Assembly: GCA_042095055.1 (NCBI GenBank)
Contig: JBELBZ010000001.1
Coordinates: 124,001 to 188,000, forward strand
Direction of reading: 5' to 3'
DNA from: UBA8752 sp042095055
GTDB lineage: Bacteria; Bacteroidota; Bacteroidia; Flavobacteriales_D; Sanyastnellaceae
DNA: 64,000 bases
Within the stretch, counting starts at the first letter, position 1. Every line of letters begins with the position of its first letter. Positions 8,503 to 17,060 of this stretch are shown one piece after another. Position numbers and translations under genes: made by a program. Below the pieces are notes generated by a model, which ran no database searches, had not been told where the DNA came from, and saw only the letters and a list, made by a program, of their open reading frames with translations.

Positions 8503-10602
8503 TCAGCTGCCTTGGCGCAGATCCTCAATGTCCGCCTTCTCTACAATGGCATTGGACAAACGGACCGGCGAACCGCTGCTCAAGGGCAGGTTGCGGAAAT
8601 AAGTCCGGTCATTGAGATTCTGTACTTCGGTCGTGAACTCTCCTGAAGCGTCGACTGCATTGCGCACGGTGGGCATGATGACCCAGACACCGTTGTTGCC
8701 TTGGATGGGGGCACTGACGCTGTTCAATTCAATGGCAAATGCAGCGCCCACCACTGCGGGTTCAGGTGCTCCGCCTGAACCACTGATGGTCGGCGTTTTC
8801 AGTCCCAAGCCCGTTGCGGTATTCACGGTTTCTCCCGCGGCCTCAGCGATCTCGTCCAAGGTGCCTGTGTTCATGAGGTCCATGTACATTTTGGCTTTCT
8901 TGTCCTTGAGGGCGCCAGCACGCATGGCGTCTTCTACATTTTCATAGGGAGGAACACCTTTCTCCTTGATGTTCACCAAGCAGGCAATGATGTAGTCTCC
9001 ATCGATTTGGAATGGATTAGAGACGTCTCCGGGTTCAGCGCCGTAGGCCCAGCCCACCACTTCGGCCCCATTGGGCAAACCGGTGATGGCTGCAGTACCC
9101 GATTGGACGTCGCGGGCCTCCACAATGGCATAACCCATGGTGTCAGCTGCATTGCGGAATGACTCGATATCGCCGTATTCGATGGCAAAGTTCATGGCGG
9201 TTTCTTCGGCACCAGCGGAAGTCACACTGGAAATCTCCACTTCGCGCTCCACCCTTTGGATGGTGATGGCATCGGAAGTCCATTGCTGGTCCAACACCTC
9301 GATGAGGTGCAGGCCGTAGTTGGTTTCGGCGGTGCCGATGGTGCCCACCCTGTTGTCGAAACAGAAGTCTTCAAAAGGCTTGACCATGCGGCCGCGGCGG
9401 AATTCGTACTCTCCACCCGTGGCTTTCGAACCGGGGTCTTCGCTGTGCTTGTTCACGAGGTCGGCAAATGCGTCACCGGCGCGCAAACGTCGCTTGAGTG
9501 AGTCCGCACGGGCCTCCAAAACAGCAAGCTGGGCGGGGTCCTTGATGTCTGCAGTCTTCAAAAGGATGTGGCGACACTTGACAGAACTATCGGCCACGGC
9601 ATCTTTCGAGATCACCTTATCCAAACGAATGGATGTTCCTTCGAAATAAGGGCCGATGACATCCCCCACACCAGCAGCCTCGAGGTTCGCGGCTTGGCTC
9701 TCCTTATCCAGTGCTGGGCCCAGTATTTCAAGACGGCTCGTTTGGCCCATCAAACGGTTTTCAGAAAGGAAATCGTCGTCGTCATCGTCCGTAGCCCAAA
9801 TGCCTTTCAGCTTCGTCATATCGGCTTGCGCATTTTGACGGTCATCATAGCTTGCAGACAATGGAATACGGATGTATTCGATATCGCGTCCAGCGCGCTG
9901 TGCATATTGATCATCGCCCTTGTGCTCACGGTAGTAGGACTTTGCGTCGGCATCGCTCACTTCGACGTCGCTGTCTGGGATGGAAGTGTAACGCTTGAGC
10001 ACATAGCGGAAGTCGACTTTCTCTTCGTTGCGCAAGAATTCGCGCTTGCCTTCGAGTGAATTGGCGGCAAGTCCGGCACGGACCATGCCGTCGAACTTTT
10101 CACGCATGCGCTTCTGCTGGATCACACGGGCATAGCCGGCATAGTTGGCCTTACCTGCGGGGTCGGAGTACATCGTACTAAAAGTCTGCTTCCAGTTTTG
10201 CTTCTGCTCTTCCGTCACCTGTCCGCCATAAAAAGTGCGGGACACCCAAGGAGAGACATAGTCGCCATAGCGGATGTCATCAAACTCTTCCTTGGTCAAT
10301 CCAAGGCCAAGTGCGTCGAAGTTGTCGCCGTACAGGCGCTCTACGATGATGTCGCCCCAAACTTCGTTCTGGGCAGCTTTATCGTCCGTGTAATTGAACA
10401 AGCTGTTCCTTTCTTGAACGCGGGTGCGGTATTCAAGGAATGAAATGTCATCTCCGTTGATGGATCCAGCGGCTTGGGTGCCGGGATTGTTACCGAGCAT
10501 AGCGATAACGGCATCATAAGGGACAAGGAAACTTAACATGCCCAAACCAATAATGGTGAGGAGCAGCGTTTGGCGGTTGCGGATGCTTTCGATCATGCCC
10601 AT
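8503..10602 (-). CDS. ppiD: Membrane-anchored peptidyl-prolyl isomerase / periplasmic folding factor, PpiD-like
   Basis: 699 residues. An N-terminal membrane helix (about 13-36) anchors a periplasmic chaperone of the SurA/PpiD type. A parvulin rotamase domain is seen at about 340-440, beginning KCRHILLK, with SEDPGSKATGGEYEF and NYGLHLIEVL. The regions before and after form the long helical chaperone module. It probably helps fold outer-membrane and secreted proteins. It ends the minus-strand envelope operon, with 53 bases separating it from the CNNM gene, and a perfect TATCTTTG box in that gap suggests its own promoter. The second methionine (10596) is an equally plausible start. Confidence 0.9.
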   Translation of the reverse strand: MGMIESIRNRQTLLLTIIGLGMLSFLVPYDAVIAMLGNNPGTQAAGSINGDDISFLEYRTRVQERNSLFNYTDDKAAQNEVWGDIIVERLYGDNFDALGLGLTKEEFDDIRYGDYVSPWVSRTFYGGQVTEEQKQNWKQTFSTMYSDPAGKANYAGYARVIQQKRMREKFDGMVRAGLAANSLEGKREFLRNEEKVDFRYVLKRYTSIPDSDVEVSDADAKSYYREHKGDDQYAQRAGRDIEYIRIPLSASYDDRQNAQADMTKLKGIWATDDDDDDFLSENRLMGQTSRLEILGPALDKESQAANLEAAGVGDVIGPYFEGTSIRLDKVISKDAVADSSVKCRHILLKTADIKDPAQLAVLEARADSLKRRLRAGDAFADLVNKHSEDPGSKATGGEYEFRRGRMVKPFEDFCFDNRVGTIGTAETNYGLHLIEVLDQQWTSDAITIQRVEREVEISSVTSAGAEETAMNFAIEYGDIESFRNAADTMGYAIVEARDVQSGTAAITGLPNGAEVVGWAYGAEPGDVSNPFQIDGDYIIACLVNIKEKGVPPYENVEDAMRAGALKDKKAKMYMDLMNTGTLDEIAEAAGETVNTATGLGLKTPTISGSGGAPEPAVVGAAFAIELNSVSAPIQGNNGVWVIMPTVRNAVDASGEFTTEVQNLNDRTYFRNLPLSSGSPVRLSNAIVEKADIEDLRQGS

Positions 10603-10626
10603 GGTGGCAGGATTTTAGATGGATTG

Positions 10627-10634
10627 CAAAGATA
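10627..10634 (-). promoter_or_regulatory. Promoter -7 box for ppiD
   Basis: Minus strand TATCTTTG, a perfect match to the Bacteroidota TAnnTTTG element, ending 24 bases before the ppiD ATG, in the 53-base gap after the CNNM gene. No TTG is found at the ideal -33 spacing. Confidence 0.5.
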
Positions 10635-10655
10635 CATACCGACTGCTGTACAGCG

Positions 10656-11969
10656 TCAGCCCTCTTCCACCTCTTTTCTCAAGACTTCAATCAGAACAAT
10701 CCTTGCCCCGTCAACGCGTGTGACGAGCAGCGTAAAGCCCTCCAATTCGATGCGGTCTCCGTCCTGTGGAATTTCTTCTGTGTGGTCCAAAACCAATCCT
10801 CCGAGCGTCTCATAGGCTTCGTTTTCAGGAAGTTGAAGATTGAACCGCTCGTTGATGTCGTCCACCTCGTGCCGGGCACTGAACCGGTAGTGTCCTGGAC
10901 CCAACTCCATTTCGACGAGCGCTTCCGCGTCGTGTTCATCCTCGATGTTTCCAATCAACTCCTCCACTATGTCTTCCATGGTCAGGATGCCGGAGGTGCC
11001 GCCATACTCATCTACGACCACTGCGAGGTGTCTTTTGCGGCGGATGAACTCCGCAAGAATGTCTTGGCCCCCCATCGGCTCAGGCACGATGATCGTGGGG
11101 TGAAGGAAGCGGGTCAGTCCTGCGTTGCCAGATTGTGCATCTTCTGCAGCATGGCGGAGTAAATCCTTGGAATGGACGTACCCGATGATGTGGTCAATCG
11201 TATCTCGGTAGACGACCACCTTGCTCAAACCTGTATCGGCAAAGCAACGGTCCAGCTCTTCCACGGTGGCCGAGGCCTCCAGTGCCACAATCTCATTGCG
11301 GGGCACCAAACAGTCCCGCGCTTTGAGGTTGGAGAAATCCATGGCGTTCTGCAGGATTTGCAACTCGTTGTCCAGTGAGGAATCGTCCTCGTCAACCATG
11401 CGCTCGTTGAGCCCGCGCACAAAGTCATCGAGGTCGACAGCGCTCAGCCCGTCTGCTTGGTCTTCATCTGTTTTTTTGCCCAAAAACAAGCGGCTCAAGG
11501 TGAGCACCACAATCGCCAAAGGCCACAAGATGTAAAACGCGACCACCAAGGGAAGGGAGAAGAAACGCAGCCAGCGGTTCGGAGCTCCATGAAAGAAGCT
11601 CTTGGGTAAGAACTCAGCGGTCACGAGGACCACGAGGGTTGAGATGGCTGTTTGCGCGGCCAGCGCTCCCATGGGGTTGCTCGCTGATTCCCAATCGGCC
11701 ACTCCGAAAAGCGAGTTTGCAATCAGTGCTCCAGATTCCAATCCGAAAATGACCAAGGCAAGGTTGTTGCCAACCAGCATGGCAGCGATGAACCGCTCCG
11801 GGTGTCTTAGGAGGTGCTCGACCAATCGGCCGGCCCAGCCCCCTTGATTTCGGTCGAGTTCAGCTTGGAGCCGGTTCGCGGATACAAAGGCGATCTCCAT
11901 GCCAGAAAAAAAGGCGGATGCCAGCAGGGCAGCGGCAAGGACGAAGTAATGCGACGGGTCGGGGTCCAT
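10656..11969 (-). CDS. CNNM/CorC-type membrane protein (DUF21, CBS pair, CorC_HlyC domain)
   Basis: 437 residues. Domains in order: DUF21 membrane module with SAFFSGMEIAFVSANRL at the N terminus and further helices to about 160; a CBS pair at about 205-325 containing RNEIVAL and VVVDEYGGTSGILTMEDIVEE; and a CorC_HlyC domain at about 345-430. Such proteins are linked to Mg2+ export or metal homeostasis and are often mislabelled hemolysins. It is a paralogue of the GldE half of the fusion gene about 5 kb upstream in the same strand run, but is not itself GldE, because the mutY-ssb context belongs to the other copy. It lies between ppiD and a small membrane protein. Confidence 0.92.
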   Translation of the reverse strand: MDPDPSHYFVLAAALLASAFFSGMEIAFVSANRLQAELDRNQGGWAGRLVEHLLRHPERFIAAMLVGNNLALVIFGLESGALIANSLFGVADWESASNPMGALAAQTAISTLVVLVTAEFLPKSFFHGAPNRWLRFFSLPLVVAFYILWPLAIVVLTLSRLFLGKKTDEDQADGLSAVDLDDFVRGLNERMVDEDDSSLDNELQILQNAMDFSNLKARDCLVPRNEIVALEASATVEELDRCFADTGLSKVVVYRDTIDHIIGYVHSKDLLRHAAEDAQSGNAGLTRFLHPTIIVPEPMGGQDILAEFIRRKRHLAVVVDEYGGTSGILTMEDIVEELIGNIEDEHDAEALVEMELGPGHYRFSARHEVDDINERFNLQLPENEAYETLGGLVLDHTEEIPQDGDRIELEGFTLLVTRVDGARIVLIEVLRKEVEEG

Positions 11970-12027
11970 GGATCAGACAGGTCTTGCCAAGTTAAGACCT
12001 CGGGGCCTTTGGGCGAAGCGGCGCCAT

Positions 12028-12243
12028 TCAATCGGAGGGGAGCTCTTGCTCCGAATGCGCATAGATCTTCTTGCGCATGCCCCTGCGGGTCATGTACCAG
12101 GCCCCTGCAATACCGGGAAAGAGCAGTGAGGTTTTGCCCAGTTCCCAGCCCTTGTCAGCGATGTGGTACACCGAGGCCACGAGGGCGATGAGGGCGATCA
12201 CACCCCACAGGCGTTCGGCGATCAGGTGAACTTTTTGGTGCAT
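12028..12243 (-). CDS. Small two-helix membrane protein
   Basis: 71 residues of unknown function. Two hydrophobic segments are visible (about 12-30 and 38-53), the second followed by TRRGMRKK, a positively charged cytoplasmic anchor. Its ATG shares one base with the lptC stop (TAATG at 12241-12245), so it is translationally coupled to lptC. Small membrane proteins at this place are common in Flavobacteriia, but no function is known to me. Confidence 0.8.
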   Translation of the reverse strand: MHQKVHLIAERLWGVIALIALVASVYHIADKGWELGKTSLLFPGIAGAWYMTRRGMRKKIYAHSEQELPSD

Positions 12244-12797
12244 TACGAAGTGCGGGTTGTGTCGACGAGAAAAGTACCGGTCGGCTCCAGAATTTGATAG
12301 CGTTGAAAGCGGGCATCGGATTCCAAGCCTCGGCCATAAAGTGTGCCTTGAGGGGTCCTCACTTCTACAGGAGCAGTCGTGTGAACCCGGTCGCTGTCCG
12401 CACTCCAGAAGAGCAGCTCTGTAAACAATGTGTCCCCTTCCGAGCCCCTCAAGACCACATCTCCTTTTGCCTCTAAAAAGCGGGTTTCCTCTGCAAAGAC
12501 ACCCCGGTCAGCCCCCAACAAAGCGTCTGTGTTGCCGGAGGGATCCAATACTTCAAGGGTAAACCCTCCTGTCACCTCCCAAATGGGGGGGGCTTCTGAA
12601 GAGCGGGTCATGTGCGCAGCGTTCAAGCGGTGCGTTAATGTTCCTTCGTCGCTGTATTCGAGCGCAGCCCCACTCAACACCTGGGATGGTCCACCCAAGG
12701 TTTCGAAGTCGGAGACCGCATCCAAATCGTTTCTACAACCCGAGCCGCAAAAGAGGAGTGCGGCCAAGGCCGAAATCAAAAGGGCGCGCGGGCCCAT
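12243..12797 (-). CDS. lptC: LPS export lipoprotein LptC
   Basis: 184 residues from the ATG at 12797. A lipoprotein signal with Cys21 in LLFCGSGC is followed by the LptC/LptA-like beta-jellyroll sequence: GAALEYSDEGTLTHRLNA, GADRGVFAEETRFLEAKGDVVLRG and GTLYGRGLESD. LptC bridges the LptBFG transporter to LptA for lipopolysaccharide export. The start is fixed by a one-base stop-start overlap (TGATG) with the upstream TPR gene; the longer frame to 12833 adds 12 residues in front of the signal peptide. The downstream small membrane protein gene also overlaps by one base. Confidence 0.9.
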   Translation of the reverse strand: MGPRALLISALAALLFCGSGCRNDLDAVSDFETLGGPSQVLSGAALEYSDEGTLTHRLNAAHMTRSSEAPPIWEVTGGFTLEVLDPSGNTDALLGADRGVFAEETRFLEAKGDVVLRGSEGDTLFTELLFWSADSDRVHTTAPVEVRTPQGTLYGRGLESDARFQRYQILEPTGTFLVDTTRTS

Positions 12798-14185
12798 CAG
12801 GGCTTCCGGGCCTTCGTGGTCTCTCCGATGCACTTGACCGTGATCTCCTTGCCTTCGTTGATGCCGTAGGTGAAGAGGTCGTCGATGGTGGGGTAGGATT
12901 TTTTGACCTGCGAAATCTTGGTGTTGGCCTTGGAAGCCACGGCATTGTCCACAGATTTGGCGCGCTGGTAATAGTCCGCAGCCAACCAGTAGACCTCACG
13001 CCCGCCCAAGGGGCTGTCGGTGCAAGAACCGAACATCGAAGCGATGGCATCGCCGATGAGCAAGTAGGGCTCGCCGTTTCCGGGGTCGGCCTTGGCCGCT
13101 TGACGTGCATAGCGCATGCACTTGGTCACTTGCCCAGCATTCTTGGCAACCTGCCCCGCCTTCATCAAATTCCGAGCGCGCTTGGGACAGTCTGGGCACA
13201 GCTCCACGGACTCTTCGAAGTAAGGGAGTGCTCCTTTGTAGTCCCCCTTTTTGGAAAGTTGGATGCCAATAGAGTATGCCGCATCTGCGTTTTTGTCTAC
13301 CGCGTAGACGGCTTCAGCCACGGGCAAAAAGATGCCGTTGTCGGTGCATCCTTTTTCGTTGAGCAGACGCAACGTCTTCTTCTTGATGTCGATGTCGTCC
13401 GGAGCGGCATCCATCTTCTTGGTCAGCACAGGAACCATATCCTCACAGTTGGCCACCTGAACAAAAATCTCATCCAGGTTTTTCTGGGTGGTTCCATACT
13501 TGGCCGCACCAGCGCTATCTGCAGCAGCCAATTCTCTTTGGCGTCCTGCTTCGATAAAGTCGCTCAGCCTCAAGTACTCTGTGAGCAAATCGCCAATGGC
13601 GACTTCCTTGGCTTCTGCGCCTTCAGACCCGTTGAGCGCCTCTACCAGCAAGGCATAGTATCCGTTGAGGACGGCTGCGTCTGCGCGGTCCTCGAGGCAA
13701 TCGATAGACTGCTCGAACATGGGGCGCGCTTCAGCGGCTGCGCGCTTGTTTAAGCTGGTCCAGTCCATGGCCTTTCTGGCCAGCACCTGACAGCCGTTGT
13801 CGGGCTTCTTGGTGGTGGCAGGGAAATGTTCAATGCGCAAGTCGTAAAAGGTGAACACGCTGTCCCGCAGCGCGATGGCACGCGCATTGTCTTTGGCCTT
13901 GATGGCCGCCTTCATTTGGCGCTTCAGCAGGTTAACGCCCTTGATGTACATGTTCTGGGAGACCTTGGGAGGGCAGACATCGCAGGCTTGCTTCCAAAAA
14001 GGATAGGCGTCGTCGTAGTTCTTTTGCTTGTAGTAGGTCTCGTACAAGCTGAGGTTTTCCTTGCAAGCAGCCTGCTGCTCAGGAGTATCACCGTACTTGC
14101 TGTCGTCTTGGCCCTGTGCTGCAGGGGCCAGTATCAGCAGGAAAGCGGCAACAAAGCTGCCGATGAGGAGGATGTTCTTGGTCAT
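12797..14185 (-). CDS. Periplasmic TPR-repeat protein
   Basis: 462 residues from the ATG at 14185. The signal peptide (1-25) ends AAQG, with Gln as the first mature residue (QDDSKYGD). The mature protein is helical with several TPRs, for example around 40-70 (YETYYKQKNYDDAYPFWKQA), 280-310 and 340-380. Repeated Cys pairs near the helix ends (CDVCPP, CPDCP) suggest disulfides in the periplasm. The gene sits between the outer-membrane barrel gene and lptC, a conserved Flavobacteriia arrangement, so a role in envelope assembly is likely but unproven. The frame is open to 14227, but the extra 14 residues would precede the signal peptide. Confidence 0.85.
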   Translation of the reverse strand: MTKNILLIGSFVAAFLLILAPAAQGQDDSKYGDTPEQQAACKENLSLYETYYKQKNYDDAYPFWKQACDVCPPKVSQNMYIKGVNLLKRQMKAAIKAKDNARAIALRDSVFTFYDLRIEHFPATTKKPDNGCQVLARKAMDWTSLNKRAAAEARPMFEQSIDCLEDRADAAVLNGYYALLVEALNGSEGAEAKEVAIGDLLTEYLRLSDFIEAGRQRELAAADSAGAAKYGTTQKNLDEIFVQVANCEDMVPVLTKKMDAAPDDIDIKKKTLRLLNEKGCTDNGIFLPVAEAVYAVDKNADAAYSIGIQLSKKGDYKGALPYFEESVELCPDCPKRARNLMKAGQVAKNAGQVTKCMRYARQAAKADPGNGEPYLLIGDAIASMFGSCTDSPLGGREVYWLAADYYQRAKSVDNAVASKANTKISQVKKSYPTIDDLFTYGINEGKEITVKCIGETTKARKP

Positions 14186-14293
14186 CTGATGGACTTCTGC
14201 GTTCTGTACAATCAAGGACCGGGCCAAACTGTGGGCGCGGTTTTTAGGACGGCTAAAATAGCCGAAGCCAGCATTGCCAGCCCAAGGTTGTCC

Positions 14294-15709
14294 TCAATCG
14301 TATCTGCGGGGAACCAGCCACTGGTTCTTAAAGAATGGATGAAGGGTAAAACCAAAGAGTGCACCTACCCCATTTTCGAGCAGGGGACTGGCATCGCCTG
14401 TGGCAGTATTGGTCCAGGTCAAAGCGGCATTGATGCTTGACCCGGAGCGTGAGCCCTGCATGGGGAGCGACCATCCGAGGCTCCAGCTTTGGGTCTCAAT
14501 GGCCCCTTGATCGATCAACACGTATCCACTCTGTTGGCGATAACCGACATTGTATGTCATGCGTTCGAAGCCATTGCGCGCGTCATCCATTGAACGTGGC
14601 GTCAAGGAAGCACCCGCAGAAAATCCCAAGTCATCTTGCCAGGAAACACCCGGGTCGAGGGGGGCATTGGACACCGTGGACCAGCGGGTTTGACGCCACT
14701 CGACCCCTGCGCGCCAACGCGCACCTGATTTGCTGTTCAATTCCCATTCTGCACCAATCGAAAGTTCCAGCGGCAGGTTCAGTGCGAACGTTTCTTCGGT
14801 AGAATGCACCGAGTCCACTTCGATGGGGCCAGTGGAAAGGGCTTGCCATGATGACCAGCGTGTGGTCCGATCGGTGCTGTGGTTTCTGCCCAAACGTGCA
14901 ATGGCGCCTAAACGCAGCAAGGAACTGGCGACCAATTTTCTGTCTTTGTCAAACTGCGCTGAGATCAGCTGTTCGCGCACCACACCCATCGTGAAGCCTG
15001 CACTTCTGTGGACTTCGTCGGTCTGCACCCGCGTATCGATAAAGATGGGGTTGGCAATGTCGATGGTCCGCGACCGGCTCAAACCACCAAAAACCTGTTC
15101 GAACCGTCCGCCAACTGCAGTCCCGCTTGCGATGATCCGCACGCTGTCGGTTACAGCGCCTTCACTGTCCGTGAATTTGCGCCAGGTCTTGCCTTCCCAA
15201 CGGCGGGCCAAGCCAGCGTATGCCTCCGAGAGTCCGCCGGAGCCGAAGTAGCGGATTTGATACTGGTCCGTAACGCTGTTTTCCAGCACTTGACTCACAT
15301 TGTACCCCGCCTGTGAACGCGGCTGAACACCAAATGTGAAGGCTGATTTCCCCCCTGCGCGCTTCAACGCGAAGGCGATTTGGGTCAGGCCACCCAATTC
15401 TCCCCGGGTGGTAGAGTCGCCTTCCATGATGCGCTCCGAACGGATTTCGAGGCCGCTCGAAAATGTCGTGCGCGACAGAAAAGCCGGGGCGGCAGGATTC
15501 ATGGTGTTGAGGTGGCTCCTGTCCGTCCAAGCAGCGCCCATTTGACCCATTCCCATTTGGGCAATTCCAGCTCCAGACTGCAATTTCCCGATGCCAAATC
15601 TGGAATACGGGGAGTATGTCGATTGTCCCCACGTCACACCAGAGGTGCAGACAAACCAGACCAATACAGCGACAAAAGACAGGGTGCGGAAAGGGGACAA
15701 TGGTGTCAT
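14294..15709 (-). CDS. Outer-membrane beta-barrel protein, FadL-like in style
   Basis: 471 residues from the ATG at 15709. The signal peptide ends VTWG with Gln next (QSTYSPYSRFGIG). The mature part alternates polar and aromatic residues as in a beta-barrel, and starts with YSRFGIGKLQSG...MGQMGAAWTDRSHLNTMNPAAP, a block typical of Bacteroidota barrels found beside coaX. It probably forms an outer-membrane channel or carrier; the substrate is unknown. The start is set by an ATGA overlap with the coaX stop. The gap to the TPR gene (14186-14293) holds a short perfect hairpin without a T run. Confidence 0.85.
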   Translation of the reverse strand: MTPLSPFRTLSFVAVLVWFVCTSGVTWGQSTYSPYSRFGIGKLQSGAGIAQMGMGQMGAAWTDRSHLNTMNPAAPAFLSRTTFSSGLEIRSERIMEGDSTTRGELGGLTQIAFALKRAGGKSAFTFGVQPRSQAGYNVSQVLENSVTDQYQIRYFGSGGLSEAYAGLARRWEGKTWRKFTDSEGAVTDSVRIIASGTAVGGRFEQVFGGLSRSRTIDIANPIFIDTRVQTDEVHRSAGFTMGVVREQLISAQFDKDRKLVASSLLRLGAIARLGRNHSTDRTTRWSSWQALSTGPIEVDSVHSTEETFALNLPLELSIGAEWELNSKSGARWRAGVEWRQTRWSTVSNAPLDPGVSWQDDLGFSAGASLTPRSMDDARNGFERMTYNVGYRQQSGYVLIDQGAIETQSWSLGWSLPMQGSRSGSSINAALTWTNTATGDASPLLENGVGALFGFTLHPFFKNQWLVPRRYD

Positions 15710-16503
15710 GAGTTTCGCTCGTTGAGCAGGGTAGCACATCCTTGGAGAACCATATTTGGGTCTGCGAAAGTCAGCCATCCCCCTACACCATCAAAATGTC
15801 GGGCGTCTCCGCCTGTGATGATGACCTGTGAACAAGGGTCGAGGGCTTTGAATTCCGCAGCAATGGCCTCCACAGATTTTTGTGTGGCAAAGGCAATGCC
15901 AGCGGTCAACGCTTCAAGAGTATTGGTCCCCAAAGCACCATTCGCTGCTGAAGCAGCGGGCCAATTGTGGTGGTCATCGGGCACCAATTCTGGAAGCCCA
16001 GCCTGTTTCATGGCCTGTGCTTGAAGCCGCAGTCCGGGCAAAATGGCACCACCCCTCCACTTGCCGGGCGACAACAAATCGATGGTGATGCAGGTTCCCG
16101 CGTCGATGATGATGAAACTGCCTCCGGGATCCCGGCGCTGACAAGCCACCGCCGCTGCTATGCGATCGCTGCCGGGTTGGCCATCGGAATACACCACTTC
16201 GAAACCGGGGTCATCCAACGGGTCGATGGTATTCCAAGTCAGCTCAACAGGTGACAAAGCTTCGGTAAAAGTGGCCCGCCAATGGGGGCCTGCAGCAGGA
16301 GGGTCAGGGCGGTTCAGCACGTAAAGGTTGATCCCCTCAGCCTCGCCCGTTGGGTCAGTCGCATTGGCCAAGTAAGGCGCGGAGTCCGATGCGGTGGACA
16401 GCGCTTCCCACGGGATGTGTGTGACAGCATCCAAGCGGCCTCCTTCGGCGCGGGCAATCTTGAGCCGGGTTCCTCCGGGATCGAGCACCAGATTCACCGC
16501 CAA
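15706..16503 (-). CDS. coaX: Type III pantothenate kinase
   Basis: 265 residues. CoaX phosphorylates pantothenate in the first step of coenzyme A synthesis. Family blocks are present: the N-terminal phosphate loop DPGGTRLKIA, the pantothenate-site region GSDRIAAAVA, DAGTCITIDLL and the GGAILPGLRLQAQAM segment, ending with ITGGDARHF. The first loop has Gly where most relatives have Asn (DxGNTxxK). It overlaps the gldE-gldD stop by 10 bases at its start and the barrel gene by 4 bases at its end, so it is firmly part of this operon. Confidence 0.93.
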   Translation of the reverse strand: MAVNLVLDPGGTRLKIARAEGGRLDAVTHIPWEALSTASDSAPYLANATDPTGEAEGINLYVLNRPDPPAAGPHWRATFTEALSPVELTWNTIDPLDDPGFEVVYSDGQPGSDRIAAAVACQRRDPGGSFIIIDAGTCITIDLLSPGKWRGGAILPGLRLQAQAMKQAGLPELVPDDHHNWPAASAANGALGTNTLEALTAGIAFATQKSVEAIAAEFKALDPCSQVIITGGDARHFDGVGGWLTFADPNMVLQGCATLLNERNS

Positions 16504-17060
16504 TGGAGGTTTGCCATGAGGTGTTCCACATCCATGCCCAAGCGCGATGTGATGGGTGCCAGAGAGTCGCCGTTGGGCCGGACTTCAAAGTACAAGGCGC
16601 CACGAAGAAACTGGTCCTCGCCATCCGTGCACAGAAACTGAAGGGGACTGGCCGCATTCCCAGCGATGCGCCAAGTCACAGCTACACCGCCTTTTTCGTA
16701 GTCGCGCTTTCGGACTTCAATGGCGTCGGCCTTGATTTCATGTTCGTAGGCGAGCTTAAAAGCGTCTTCCATCACGGGCTCAAGGGCCACGCCTCCACCA
16801 TAGGTGCAGTGAATTCTGGCGTTGTAACGCGGGTAAACGAGGTTAAACCAGCAGCTGTCGGGTGCAAATTCTTGAACGGGTTCGACCCTCGCTGCCAGGG
16901 CCACGTCCAACATCAGGGGGCAGGCGAGCTCAACCGTCCTAAAGGCGGTGTCGTGCATGGCAATGCGGTAATAACCGGCTGGCCGTGGCACGGGCGGTGG
17001 TGCGCTGCAGCCAGCACCGAGGAACAGTGAAGCGGAAAGGAGGGCCATGGCGGCACCCAT
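16494..17060 (-). other. gldD: GldD module with internal lipoprotein signal, possible second translation product
   Basis: In-frame ATGs at 17060 and 17048 would start a 188- or 184-residue protein with its own lipoprotein signal (Cys462 of the fusion) and the usual GldD length. Either this internal start yields normal GldD, or the hydrophobic stretch acts as an extra membrane pass that puts the GldD part in the periplasm while it stays tethered to GldE. Confidence 0.5.

Noticed and set aside
12638..13753. 371-codon plus-strand frame
   Set aside because: Antisense to lptC and the periplasmic TPR gene, whose frames are supported by signal peptides and stop-start overlaps.
14250..14264. Perfect 6-base hairpin CGGCTA-AAA-TAGCCG after the barrel gene
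   Set aside because: Too short and lacks a T run on either strand, so I do not call it a terminator.
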